A stretch of 64,000 nt of DNA from Caldifermentibacillus hisashii. Its GTDB lineage: Bacteria > Bacillota > Bacilli > Bacillales > Caldibacillaceae. Position 1 is the first letter of the stretch, and every line of letters starts with the position of its first letter. Made by a program: the position numbers and the translations under genes. The stretch lies in the NCBI RefSeq assembly GCF_027568575.1, contig NZ_JANUVP010000018.1; one strand, 5' to 3'. The notes beneath the pieces are model-generated. The model was not told the DNA's origin, searched no databases, and worked only from the letters and a program-made list of their open reading frames with translations. Positions 25,907 to 34,624 of this stretch are shown piece after piece.

Positions 25907-26477
25907 TAACTATGATTCTTTCACATATAACCTATACCAATATATTTCCGAGCAAAAAGTGAATATAAAAGTAGTCCGTAATGACCAAATTTCAATAGAG
26001 GAAATTGCTGCATTAAAACCGGAAGCGATTATTATTTCTCCCGGACCCGGTACGCCTGAAGAAGCGGGAATTTGTATCGAAACAGTGCAACGTTTTTACC
26101 AATCTGTCCCGATTTTAGGTGTTTGTTTAGGACACCAAACAATTGCCGTGGCATTAGGGGGCAAATTAAGGCAGGCCAAGGAAATTAAGCACGGAAAAAC
26201 TTCTTTTATATCTCATAATGGTCAAGGGGTATTTACGGATTTGCCGGAGCCGGTGGAAGTCATGCGCTACCATTCTCTTGTCATTGATGAACAAGTTATC
26301 CCGGACTCACTGGAGATTGTTGCCAAATCCATTGATGATCATGAAATCATGGCTGTTCAACATCGACATTTTCCAACTTACGGAATCCAGTTTCATCCGG
26401 AATCGATTGGTACAGAAGTGGGCAAACAAATGATTCGTAACTTTTTACAAAAAACAAGAGAGGAGATTATAAGATGA
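25890..26477 (+). CDS. trpG: Anthranilate synthase glutamine amidotransferase component II
   Basis: Supplies ammonia from glutamine to TrpE. 195 residues with the class-I triad: Cys in GVCLGHQ (~78), and His and Glu in QFHPESIG (~170-172). DNYDSFTYNL opens the protein and ISPGPGTPEEAG holds the oxyanion loop. It overlaps trpE by 17 bases and trpD by 4, so it is translationally coupled. In B. subtilis this subunit is encoded in the folate operon and shared with PabB; here it is inside trp. A dual TrpG/PabA role cannot be excluded from this window. Confidence 0.94.
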   Translation: MYLLIDNYDSFTYNLYQYISEQKVNIKVVRNDQISIEEIAALKPEAIIISPGPGTPEEAGICIETVQRFYQSVPILGVCLGHQTIAVALGGKLRQAKEIKHGKTSFISHNGQGVFTDLPEPVEVMRYHSLVIDEQVIPDSLEIVAKSIDDHEIMAVQHRHFPTYGIQFHPESIGTEVGKQMIRNFLQKTREEIIR

Positions 26478-27496
26478 AAGCTTATTTGGAGAAGTTGATC
26501 AGCGGTGAAGATTTAACTTTTGAAGAAATGAAAGAAGTAACGGAATACTGTCTGGAAAAAGCGACCGATTCGGAAATCGCCGCCTTACTGACCGCCATGC
26601 AGGCAAAAGGAGAGACGGCTGAGGAAATTGCCGGAATCGTTGATGTCATTTTAGCAAAGTCTACGTTGAAAATACCTGTCATTACCGACGCAATCGATAA
26701 TTGTGGCACAGGTGGCGATAAATCTTTCAGTTTCAATATTAGTACCACGTCCGCATTTGTCATTGCCGGAGCCGGGATCAAGGTTGCCAAACACGGAAAC
26801 CGCAGTATCACAAGTAAATCAGGCAGTGCCGATGTGCTGGAAGCCTTAGGAGTTTCCTTAACCCTTTCAAAAGAACATGTTGAAGAATTATTGCAGGAAA
26901 ATAACATTGCTTTCTTATTTGCACCCAATGTTCATTCGTCATTAAAACCATTTACAAAAGTAAGAAGGGAACTTGGTATCCGCACGGTTTTCAATATTAT
27001 CGGACCTTTAACAAACCCGGTTCATTTGAACGCTCAATTACTTGGTGTTTATGACAAAACATTTTTGAAAATGTTGGCAACAGCATTGAATCGATTAGGC
27101 AGAAAGAGAGCGGTCGTGATTAATGGGGCCGGCAATCTCGATGAAGCAACCCTTGCCGGTGATAATCATCTTGTTTTTTTAAACAATGGAGAAATCACTT
27201 CCTTTACGTTGTCACCGGACGATGTCAATTTGCCAACCTATGCAAAAGAAGAGATTCGTGGGGGAACTGCACAGGAGAATGCAGACATTTTATTGAGCGT
27301 ACTAAAGGGGAAAAAGAGTGCTTATTATGATACGGTTTTGCTGAATGCCGGACTGGGAATTTTTGCGAGCGGAAAAGTTAACTCAATTCAGGATGGAATT
27401 GAGAAGGCAAGGGAAAGCATCGAGTCGGGTGCCGCATTGAAACGATTGGAATACTTAATTGATTACAGTAAAAAAGTTCCGAGCGGGGTGTCTTAA
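26474..27496 (+). CDS. trpD: Anthranilate phosphoribosyltransferase
   Basis: Transfers phosphoribosyl from PRPP to anthranilate. 340 residues, usual length. The PRPP-binding DNCGTGGDKSFSFNIST lies at ~75-91, KHGNRSITSKSGSADVLEALG at ~113-133, with RRELGIRTVFNIIGPLTNP (~162-180) and the metal-binding GAGNLDEAT following. It starts at ATG 26474, overlapping trpG by 4 bases. It ends one base before the TTG start of trpC. Confidence 0.95.
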   Translation: MKAYLEKLISGEDLTFEEMKEVTEYCLEKATDSEIAALLTAMQAKGETAEEIAGIVDVILAKSTLKIPVITDAIDNCGTGGDKSFSFNISTTSAFVIAGAGIKVAKHGNRSITSKSGSADVLEALGVSLTLSKEHVEELLQENNIAFLFAPNVHSSLKPFTKVRRELGIRTVFNIIGPLTNPVHLNAQLLGVYDKTFLKMLATALNRLGRKRAVVINGAGNLDEATLAGDNHLVFLNNGEITSFTLSPDDVNLPTYAKEEIRGGTAQENADILLSVLKGKKSAYYDTVLLNAGLGIFASGKVNSIQDGIEKARESIESGAALKRLEYLIDYSKKVPSGVS

Positions 27497-27497
27497 G

Positions 27498-28280
27498 TTG
27501 ACCATATTAGATGAAATTATTGCAAAGAAAAAAGACGAGATAAAGACATTAACCGGTCAAACCTTTCAACCGGTTGCCTATGAACCAGTCCCGACTTTTC
27601 AAAGTTTAGTAGCTGCTTCTTCACAAATGAATATTATTGCTGAAATTAAGCGGTCATCACCATCAAGAGGAGCGATAAACACAACTGTTGATCCTGCCGA
27701 TCAAGCGAAAAGGTATGAAGCACTTGGAGCAAAAGCAATCTCTGTTTTAACGGACCAAGCTTTTTTTAACGGTTCAATAGAAGATTTGATTCAGGTGCGG
27801 AAAACCGTCCGGCTACCGATTTTATGTAAAGATTTTATGATTGATCCGGTGCAAATAGATCGGGCAAAAGCAGCAGGGGCAAACATTATTTTATTAATCG
27901 TCGCTGCCCTATCGGATGCCCAACTGGCTGAATTGTACCAATATGCAGTTGAAAACGACTTGGAAGTGCTTGTGGAAGTGCATGATGAGGAAGAAATGGA
28001 ACGGGCATTACGACTGGAACCGGAAATAATCGGCATCAATAACCGCAATTTAAAAACGTTTGAGGTAAACTTGGCAACAACGGAAAGGCTTGCTTCGATG
28101 GTTCGCGGCATGAAGACGATTTTAATCAGTGAAAGTGGTATGAAGCAACAAGGAGATGTTATACGTGTTCGGAATGCCGGGGCGAATGCCGTTTTAGTCG
28201 GCGAAACGTTTATGCGGGCGGAGAATTTGGAAGAAACTTTTAAATCGTTCCAGGTTTCATTATTTCAAAATATAAACTGA
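27498..28280 (+). CDS. trpC: Indole-3-glycerol phosphate synthase
   Basis: Cyclises the Amadori product CdRP to indole-glycerol phosphate; a TIM barrel. 260 residues from TTG 27498, which gives LTILDEIIAKKKDEI as the normal N-terminus (an ATG at 27459 lies deep in trpD). Catalytic landmarks are IAEIKRSSPSRG (Lys, ~52-63), SVLTDQAFFNGS, LCKDFMIDPVQI (Lys), LVEVHDEEEM, NNRNLKTFEV and SESGM. The GAGCGGGGTGTC ribosome site is inside the end of trpD. Confidence 0.94.
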   Translation: MTILDEIIAKKKDEIKTLTGQTFQPVAYEPVPTFQSLVAASSQMNIIAEIKRSSPSRGAINTTVDPADQAKRYEALGAKAISVLTDQAFFNGSIEDLIQVRKTVRLPILCKDFMIDPVQIDRAKAAGANIILLIVAALSDAQLAELYQYAVENDLEVLVEVHDEEEMERALRLEPEIIGINNRNLKTFEVNLATTERLASMVRGMKTILISESGMKQQGDVIRVRNAGANAVLVGETFMRAENLEETFKSFQVSLFQNIN

Positions 28281-28298
28281 AAAGCATTAACCGACAGG

Positions 28299-28327
28299 AA
28301 GACTCCCATTGATGGAAGTGTCACTTT
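28299..28327 (+). repeat. Short interspersed repeat copy in the trpC-trpF gap
   Basis: This 29-base segment matches the reverse complement of 40763-40792 at about 25 of 30 positions with one gap (shared core TGATGGAAGT-TCACTTT). The two copies sit in unrelated intergenic gaps 12 kb apart. Confidence 0.6.
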
Positions 28328-28367
28328 ATGAAAACAAAGATTTTACAGGAAAGGAAGTGAGCCATAC

Positions 28368-29009
28368 ATGCTTGTGAAAATATGCGGTATTCAAACTTTG
28401 GAAGCAGCCCGGACAGCTGTTCAAGGGGGCGCTGATTTTATCGGATTCGTTTTTGCTGACAGCCGGAGAAAAATCACCCCTGAAACGGCCCGGGAAATTG
28501 CGAACGCATTGCCGAAACAAGTAAAGAAGGTAGGTGTATTTGTTAATGAAACGGTTGAAAAAATGACAGAGATTGCGAATATGGTGGGCTTGGATTTTTT
28601 GCAACTTCATGGCAATGAGCCGGCAAGTGTAGCCGAAAAACTACCATTACCGGTGATCAAAGCATATTCAGCCGATTTAATCAATCATTCTGAAATAAGG
28701 TCCTATCCTTGTGACTATTACTTGATTGATAGTCCAAAAGGAAAATATCACGGTGGTACCGGGAAAACATTTGATTGGAAGATTGCAAAGGATTTCGAGT
28801 TGGACCGTCGCAAACTTATTTTGGCGGGAGGTTTGACACCGGATAATGTCCGGGAGGCAATTACGGTTGTTGGTCCGGTTGGGGTTGACGTTTCCAGTGG
28901 TGTAGAGACAGATGAAAAAAAAGATACGGAAAAAATTCGTGAATTTATTAAACAAGCAAAATCGACGGGAAAGGATGAGTCCATTGACAACTTATACAAT
29001 GCCAGATAA
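28368..29009 (+). CDS. trpF: Phosphoribosylanthranilate isomerase
   Basis: Amadori isomerisation of PRA to CdRP; a TIM barrel. 213 residues. Catalytic Cys is in VKICGIQ (~3-9), general acid Asp in the VGVDVSSGVE and LIDSPKGKYHGGTGKTFDW regions, and GADFIGFVFADSRR and LQLHGNEP are typical. It starts at ATG 28368 after GGAAAGGAAGTG. An 87-base gap with an interspersed repeat separates it from trpC, the only loose junction in the operon. It overlaps trpB by 35 bases. Confidence 0.94.
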   Translation: MLVKICGIQTLEAARTAVQGGADFIGFVFADSRRKITPETAREIANALPKQVKKVGVFVNETVEKMTEIANMVGLDFLQLHGNEPASVAEKLPLPVIKAYSADLINHSEIRSYPCDYYLIDSPKGKYHGGTGKTFDWKIAKDFELDRRKLILAGGLTPDNVREAITVVGPVGVDVSSGVETDEKKDTEKIREFIKQAKSTGKDESIDNLYNAR

Positions 29010-30180
29010 AACAGGGCGATACGGAAATTTTGGCGGGAGATTTGTACCGGAATTATTAATGCCGGCATTATTGGAACTGGAGGAAGTCTATGAAACAGCA
29101 AAAAATGATCCTGCATTTTTACAACAAGTGGAATATTATTTAAAACAATATGTCGGGAGGGAAACACCGCTTTATTTTGCCGAGCAATTGACGAAAAAGC
29201 TCGGCGGACCGAAAATTTATTTAAAACGGGAAGATTTAAATCATACCGGTGCCCATAAAATTAATAATACAATTGGTCAGGCGCTGTTGACACTGAGGAT
29301 GGGCAAGAAAAAAGTGGTTGCTGAAACAGGTGCGGGACAACACGGGGTAGCTACTGCAACGGTCTGTGCCCTATTTGGCTTAGAATGTATCGTGTTTATG
29401 GGTGTTGAGGATATTGAACGGCAAAAATTAAATGTCTTTCGCATGGAAATGTTAGGGGCTGAAGTAAGAGGCGTATCCAGTGGCAGCGGGACATTGAAGG
29501 ATGCCACCAATGAAGCGTTACGCTACTGGGCGGCTCATGTGACCGATACCCACTATATACTAGGTTCTGCAGTTGGTCCGCACCCGTTTCCGCTGATCGT
29601 TCGTGATTTTCAGTCAGTGATCGGTAAAGAAACAAAACGGCAAATCGTTGAACAGACAGGAAAGTTACCGGATGCTGTCGTCGCTTGTGTCGGTGGGGGA
29701 AGTAATTCAATCGGTATGTTTTATCCGTTCATTGAAGACGAGTCCGTTAAACTATATGGGGTTGAAGCGGCAGGAAAAGGTGTGGATACCAATTTGCATG
29801 CGGCTACACTAACAAAAGGGGATGTCGGAATTTTGCACGGAACCTTGTCAAAACTTTTACAAGATGAACATGGGCAAGTAACAGAAGCCTTCTCAATATC
29901 GGCAGGACTGGATTATCCGGGAGTCGGTCCGGAACATAGTCATTTACATGAAACGAAGCGAGTCACATATGAAGCGGTAACCGATGAAGAAGCACTGGAC
30001 GCCTTTCAATTTTTAACAAAAACGGAAGGGATTATTCCGGCGTTGGAAAGTGCCCATGCAGTTGCTTATGCGATGAAACTGGCAAGAACGATGTCGCCGG
30101 ATGAGACCATGGTTATTTGTTTATCCGGTCGGGGCGATAAAGATGTGGAACAAGTAAAAAGCCGATTGGAGGAAAGATAA
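28975..30180 (+). CDS. trpB: Tryptophan synthase beta chain
   Basis: Joins indole and serine using PLP. 401 residues from ATG 28975 (ACGGGAAAGG ahead), matching the family; the open frame extends further upstream inside trpF, but those residues are basic and not TrpB-like. GRYGNFGGRFVPE (~15-27) is the standard N-terminus, Lys95 in HTGAHKINN binds PLP, AETGAGQHGVA lies at ~116-126, the phosphate loop is GGGSNSIG, and SGRGDKD is near the end. The stop is directly followed by trpA's ATG. Confidence 0.96.
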   Translation: MSPLTTYTMPDKTGRYGNFGGRFVPELLMPALLELEEVYETAKNDPAFLQQVEYYLKQYVGRETPLYFAEQLTKKLGGPKIYLKREDLNHTGAHKINNTIGQALLTLRMGKKKVVAETGAGQHGVATATVCALFGLECIVFMGVEDIERQKLNVFRMEMLGAEVRGVSSGSGTLKDATNEALRYWAAHVTDTHYILGSAVGPHPFPLIVRDFQSVIGKETKRQIVEQTGKLPDAVVACVGGGSNSIGMFYPFIEDESVKLYGVEAAGKGVDTNLHAATLTKGDVGILHGTLSKLLQDEHGQVTEAFSISAGLDYPGVGPEHSHLHETKRVTYEAVTDEEALDAFQFLTKTEGIIPALESAHAVAYAMKLARTMSPDETMVICLSGRGDKDVEQVKSRLEER

Positions 30181-30972
30181 ATGGGTAAGGAACGGATTGA
30201 GCAAAAATTTTCCGAAAAACTTGCGAGTGGTGAAAAATTATTTATTCCTTACATTATGGCGGGAGACGGTGGCCTTAATGTGTTGGAGGAGCGGATTTGC
30301 TTTTTAGCTGAATGCGGGGTTGCGGCGATTGAACTGGGAATCCCATTTTCTGACCCGACCGCCGATGGACCAACGATTCAAAAGGCCGGGGTTAGAGCAT
30401 TAAAAAATGGTACGACTTTAGCGGGTGTTTTGGAAATACTTGAAAGTTTTAAAACAAGAAGAGAAGTTCCCGTCATCCTTATGACGTATATAAATCCGAT
30501 ATTTCATTACGGTTTGGAAAGATTTGCCAAAGCTTGTGTGCGGGCCGGTGTTGATGGTGTGATTATTCCGGATGTTCCATTAGAAGAGGAAGATTTGATT
30601 GCTGGGTTTTTGCATCAACACGGGATTGCGTTTATCAGACTTGTTGCATTAACGAGTCCAAAAGAGCGAGTTGTTGAAATTGCTCGCCGTTCAGAAGGGT
30701 TCCTGTATGCAGTTTCGGTTATGGGGACAACCGGTGTGAGACAACATCATGATGAGCATGTAAAAGAGTATTTGCAAACATTAAAAGAAGTAAGTCCTGT
30801 CCCGGTTTTGGCAGGATTCGGGGTTTCCAAAGGGGAACAAGCCCGTGACCTCGGCGCATATTGTGACGGGGTTATCGTTGGCAGTAAAATTGTTGATTTA
30901 TTCAATGAAGGAAAAATAAAGGAGATTCAAGAATTGATTAAAGACAGTTTGATGACCCGGTCGAAAGCTTAG
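30181..30972 (+). CDS. trpA: Tryptophan synthase alpha chain
   Basis: Cleaves indole-glycerol phosphate and passes indole to TrpB. 263 residues. The catalytic Glu is in ELGIPFSDPTADGPTIQ (~45-61), and Asp lies in GVDGVIIPDVPLEE (~121-134). VSVMGTTGVR, AGFGVSKGEQA and GVIVGSKIVD form the phosphate site. Its ATG abuts the trpB stop. It is the last gene of the operon: the hisC, tyrA and aroE genes found after trpA in B. subtilis are absent here, and pdxT comes convergent. Confidence 0.95.
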   Translation: MGKERIEQKFSEKLASGEKLFIPYIMAGDGGLNVLEERICFLAECGVAAIELGIPFSDPTADGPTIQKAGVRALKNGTTLAGVLEILESFKTRREVPVILMTYINPIFHYGLERFAKACVRAGVDGVIIPDVPLEEEDLIAGFLHQHGIAFIRLVALTSPKERVVEIARRSEGFLYAVSVMGTTGVRQHHDEHVKEYLQTLKEVSPVPVLAGFGVSKGEQARDLGAYCDGVIVGSKIVDLFNEGKIKEIQELIKDSLMTRSKA

Positions 30973-31057
30973 CAATAAGAAACAAGGCACGGTTGCCAAA
31001 AATCCAACCATCGCTGCAGTTGCTGCGTCGAAAGCTTAGTAATAAGTAACATGGCAC
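30961..31057 (+). repeat. Direct repeat of the trpA 3' end
   Basis: TCGAAAGCTTAGCAATAAG (from 30961, containing the trpA stop codon) and its continuation to 30990 recur at 31028-31057 with three changes. The period is 67 bases. This looks like a small tandem duplication of the gene end. Confidence 0.75.
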
Positions 31058-31114
31058 TACATCCATATCTTTCGCAGGTCGTTAAGTTAAGGGCACCAAC
31101 CTCATACAAAAAAT

Positions 31115-31153
31115 AACCCTTCTAAAAGTTGTTTGCCAACTTTTAGAAGGGTT
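31115..31153. terminator. Bidirectional terminator between trpA and pdxT
   Basis: A perfect 17-bp stem: AACCCTTCTAAAAGTTG (31115-31131) pairs with 31137-31153 around TTTGC. A-rich bases on the left give the minus strand TTATTTTTT; the right side has AAGTTTTG. It serves both convergent operons. Confidence 0.9.
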
Positions 31154-31220
31154 AAGTTTTGTTTGGCTAAGCTTTTTGTGATGTATTTGTTTTCCGAAGT
31201 TCCGGAAGCGTTTCGTAAAT

Positions 31221-31823
31221 CTAAGCCTTTTGGAATGTTTTTGATTTGCTTTCTTTAACCATTTCCACAAAAAGCTCAAGAAAGCGGGAATCCTCTGTCA
31301 ATTCCGGATGAAAGGCCGTCGTTAATAAATGGCCTTGTCTGGCAGCAACAATATGACCATCTACCTCTGCCAATACTTCTACTCCACCGCCAACTTTTTT
31401 AATATACGGTGCACGAATAAAAACAGCATGGAAAGGGGAATCAAATCCGGCAACTTCAAGGTCGGCTTCAAAACTTTCCCGCTGACGACCAAAGGCATTT
31501 CTTTTAACAACAATATCCATGAGGCCAAGATGGACAACTTCCGACCCTTCAAGCTCTTTTGCTAAAAGAACCATCCCGGCACAAGTACCGAATATCGGTT
31601 TCTGCTCTTTGGAAAATTGTATCAACGGCTCAAAAAATCCGTATTGGTCAATTAATTTTCGCATGGTGGTACTTTCTCCGCCGGGGAAAATAAGCCCGTC
31701 AATTTCATTTAGTTGAGAAGGCCGCTTCACAATGATTGCGTGAATTCCTAATGATTCGACTTGTTTCACATGTTCTTCAACGGCTCCTTGTAACCCTAAA
31801 ACACCAATTGTTAAATCACTCAT
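31221..31823 (-). CDS. pdxT: Pyridoxal 5'-phosphate synthase glutaminase subunit
   Basis: Hydrolyses glutamine and channels ammonia to PdxS. 200 residues. The triad is Cys81 in FGTCAGM with His172 and Glu174 in AFHPELT; GLQGAVEEH (~10-18) and FPGGEST (~46-52) are family signatures. It starts at ATG 31823, and pdxS lies 117 bases upstream on the same strand. The product, PLP, is the cofactor of TrpB and HisC and of the PdxR-type regulator encoded nearby. Confidence 0.95.
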   Translation of the reverse strand: MSDLTIGVLGLQGAVEEHVKQVESLGIHAIIVKRPSQLNEIDGLIFPGGESTTMRKLIDQYGFFEPLIQFSKEQKPIFGTCAGMVLLAKELEGSEVVHLGLMDIVVKRNAFGRQRESFEADLEVAGFDSPFHAVFIRAPYIKKVGGGVEVLAEVDGHIVAARQGHLLTTAFHPELTEDSRFLELFVEMVKESKSKTFQKA

Positions 31824-31940
31824 TTATCTCACTTCCTTTACATTAGGCTATAATCCAGTTTGTTTAAAAATCATAACCGGAGATTTTCCAGTTGAGTAAA
31901 ATTCGTTATGAAAGGGATCATTTGGCACCTTTAAGTAACC

Positions 31941-32828
31941 TTACCAACCGCGTTCTTGCATTCTTTCTTCGGCAGCCAATGTTGAAATTTCAATTCCTTT
32001 CATAGGTGTGCCAAGATCTTTAGACAGTTTGGCAATTAAATCATAGTCTTGATAATAAGTTGTAGCCTGAACAATGGCACTGGCAAATTTCTCCGGTGTT
32101 TCCGATTTAAAAATACCGGAACCGACAAATACACCGTCAGCACCTAATTCCATCATCAATGCTGCATCAGCCGGTGTTGCCACGCCCCCTGCTGCAAAAT
32201 TAACAACCGGAAGTCGACCGGCCTCTTTAATTTGTTTTAACACTTCAAATGGGGCACCGAGATTTTTTGCCTCAGTCATTAGTTCATCGTCGTTCATATT
32301 TACTACTTTACGAACCTGTGCATTAACTTTGCGAATATGACGAACGGCTTCAACAATGTTACCGGTTCCGGGTTCACCTTTTGTCCGAAGCATGGCAGCC
32401 CCTTCACCAATCCGGCGGGCTGCTTCCCCCAGATCACGGCAGCCGCAAACAAACGGAACGGTAAACTCACTTTTTAAAATATGAAACTCATCGTCAGCCG
32501 GAGTCAGTACTTCACTTTCATCAATGTAATCAACGCCCATAGCTTCCAAAACTCGTGCTTCAACAATATGACCGATTCGAGCTTTAGCCATAACCGGGAT
32601 TGATACGGCATTCATTACTTCCTCAATAACCCTGGGATTTGCCATTCTCGCTACACCACCTGCTGCACGAATATCCGATGGAACCCGCTCTAAAGCCATT
32701 ACGGCAACCGCTCCGGCAGCTTCAGCGATTTTTGCTTGTTCCGCATTGACCACGTCCATAATGACGCCGCCTTTTTGCATTTGCGCCATCCCTCTTTTTA
32801 CTTTATCTGTACCAACTAATTTCTCCAT
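31941..32828 (-). CDS. pdxS: Pyridoxal 5'-phosphate synthase lyase subunit
   Basis: Builds PLP from ribose 5-phosphate, glyceraldehyde 3-phosphate and ammonia. It is a TIM barrel that forms a dodecamer decorated by PdxT. 295 residues from ATG 32828, 8 bases after GGAG (a GTG three codons upstream overlaps the site). Lys82 in IPVMAKARIGH is the first Schiff-base lysine; LRTKGEPGTGN holds the second. Conservation to B. subtilis PdxS is very high over the whole length, ending AAEERMQERGW. Confidence 0.96.
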   Translation of the reverse strand: MEKLVGTDKVKRGMAQMQKGGVIMDVVNAEQAKIAEAAGAVAVMALERVPSDIRAAGGVARMANPRVIEEVMNAVSIPVMAKARIGHIVEARVLEAMGVDYIDESEVLTPADDEFHILKSEFTVPFVCGCRDLGEAARRIGEGAAMLRTKGEPGTGNIVEAVRHIRKVNAQVRKVVNMNDDELMTEAKNLGAPFEVLKQIKEAGRLPVVNFAAGGVATPADAALMMELGADGVFVGSGIFKSETPEKFASAIVQATTYYQDYDLIAKLSKDLGTPMKGIEISTLAAEERMQERGW

Positions 32829-32946
32829 TTTCCCCACTCCATTTCTTTTAAGTATTCTTTTGCATTAACGGTCACTAAATCTTCTCCATAAGGCTTAGGA
32901 AAATCAAAGAAGCAAAGGTAGATGATAAGCGCCCGTAAAATGCCCG

Positions 32947-33022
32947 ATTGGTTTGAACCAATACAATGTTTTAATATATTGCATTTTTAGAAGTTTACTA
33001 TATTATAGAAAGTATCTGATAC
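32947..33022. promoter_or_regulatory. Palindromes in the pdxS-pdxR divergent control region
   Basis: ATTGGTTTGAACCAAT (32947-32962) is a perfect 16-base palindrome and GTATCTGATAC (33012-33022) an 11-base one. Both lie in the 246-base gap between the two divergent genes. They are candidates for PdxR operators or promoter-linked sites; the family usually uses direct repeats, so the assignment is open. Confidence 0.4.
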
Positions 33023-33074
33023 CATTAAAAGTGTCAGTTTTTATAAAATTGACCATGCCAGTGAGGTGTTTTAA

Positions 33075-34472
33075 ATGGATATGTTATCCATTCACATTGA
33101 ACGTACTAGTGATACCCCCATTTACGAGCAGTTATACATTTATATAAAAAAAGAAATTGCTTCTGGAAAAATAACTTTTGGTGAAAAATTACCTTCCAAA
33201 CGTAAATTGGCCGAGTTTCTAAAAATTAGCCAAAATACGGTGGAAACCGCTTATGAACAGTTGGTGGCAGAAGGGTATGTGGAAAGTGTTCCGAGAAAAG
33301 GTTATTTTGTCCAAGCCTATGAGGATTTAGAGTATGTTCAAAAGGAAATGACGAATACATCCCGTGAGCAACAACCCATTATACAAATGAAGTATCACTT
33401 TCATCCGGGCTGGGTCGATACCGAACATTTCCCCTTTGAAAAATGGCGCAAATATGCAAAGCAAACAATGGAAAAAGAAAACCGGCATTTATTGTTAGCA
33501 GGAAATCAACAGGGAGAATATGAGCTGAGGAAAGAAATTTGTCAATATTTATTTCAAGCAAGGGGTGTTCATTGCAGCCCGGAACAAATAGTCATCGGTG
33601 CCGGTTTAGAAATTTTATTGCAACAATTAATACTATTGCTTAATAAACGAACAGTCTATGGTGTGGAAGATCCGGGTTATCATGTCATTTCTCATCTCTT
33701 GAAAAAATATGAGTACCATGTTCTGCCGCTTGAGGTTGATGAGGAAGGAGTGAATGTGGGAGAAATTGAAGAAAAGAATATTGATGTCATTTATGTTACA
33801 CCGTCCCACCATTTCCCATACGGGTCGATTCTTTCCGTAAACCGGCGTACAAAGCTGTTGAACTGGGCGGCTGCAAGACCTAATCGTTTTATTATTGAGG
33901 ATGACTATGACAGTGAATTTCGCTATAGCGGAAAGTCCATTCCGTCACTGCAAAGCATGGATCAAAACGGGAAAGTGATTTATTTGGGAACTTTTTCAAA
34001 ATCATTAATGCCATCTATTCGGATCAGTTATATGGTCCTGCCTGATTCTTTATTGCAAAAATATAAAAAAGAACTCACCTTTTATCAATGTTCCGTTTCG
34101 AGAATTGATCAGCATATTCTAACCGAATTTATGCGGAACGGGGACTTTGAAAAACATTTGAATCGAATGCGGAAAATATACCGGCGAAAATTAGAGAAGG
34201 TACTTGATTTACTTAAACCGTATCAAGAATTAACGGTGTCCGGTGCCCATTCCGGATTTCATCTCGTTTTAGAAGTGAATAACGGGTTAAAGGAAAAAGA
34301 ACTTGTCGATCGCGCGCTTCAGGCTGGTCTTAAAGTGTATCCAGTTTCGGCATACTCCATTATTAAAAGGGAGGAAACCCTGCCAAAAATTGTTCTTGGA
34401 TTTGCCGGAATTCCTGAAAAAGAATTGGGCACGGCCATTAAGTTGTTGCTAAAAAGTTGGAAGATATTTTAA
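33075..34472 (+). CDS. pdxR: MocR/PdxR-type PLP-dependent transcription regulator
   Basis: 465 residues: an N-terminal GntR winged helix (~1-72; PSKRKLAEFLKISQNTVETAY is the recognition region) joined to a fold-type I aminotransferase domain. The domain carries EDDYDSEFRYSG (~275-286) and the PLP lysine in LGTFSKSLMPSIRISY (~303-318). It lies divergent to pdxST. In other Gram-positive bacteria such neighbours activate pdxST when PLP is scarce and bind PLP as effector. Here the name rests on domain layout plus location. The ATG at 33075 follows GTGAGGTG. Confidence 0.88.
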   Translation: MDMLSIHIERTSDTPIYEQLYIYIKKEIASGKITFGEKLPSKRKLAEFLKISQNTVETAYEQLVAEGYVESVPRKGYFVQAYEDLEYVQKEMTNTSREQQPIIQMKYHFHPGWVDTEHFPFEKWRKYAKQTMEKENRHLLLAGNQQGEYELRKEICQYLFQARGVHCSPEQIVIGAGLEILLQQLILLLNKRTVYGVEDPGYHVISHLLKKYEYHVLPLEVDEEGVNVGEIEEKNIDVIYVTPSHHFPYGSILSVNRRTKLLNWAAARPNRFIIEDDYDSEFRYSGKSIPSLQSMDQNGKVIYLGTFSKSLMPSIRISYMVLPDSLLQKYKKELTFYQCSVSRIDQHILTEFMRNGDFEKHLNRMRKIYRRKLEKVLDLLKPYQELTVSGAHSGFHLVLEVNNGLKEKELVDRALQAGLKVYPVSAYSIIKREETLPKIVLGFAGIPEKELGTAIKLLLKSWKIF

Positions 34473-34585
34473 GAGAATGATTTAAGCAATTTTGTCCGGT
34501 AACAAAAATATTAAGGAAAATTCATAAAATACGGGTGATTTTCCGTTATAGAGCGATTTAAAAACTGATATTAAATGGTAATAAG

Positions 34586-34618
34586 AAAAGCAGACTCATA
34601 AGCAAGAGTCCGCTTTTT
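34586..34618. terminator. Bidirectional terminator between pdxR and the nitroreductase gene
   Basis: AAAAGCAGACTC pairs with GAGTCCGCTTTT around an ATAAGCAA loop, with one mismatch, followed by a T-run on the plus strand and preceded by A-rich bases. The two flanking genes are convergent. Confidence 0.8.
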
Positions 34619-34624
34619 CTTTCG

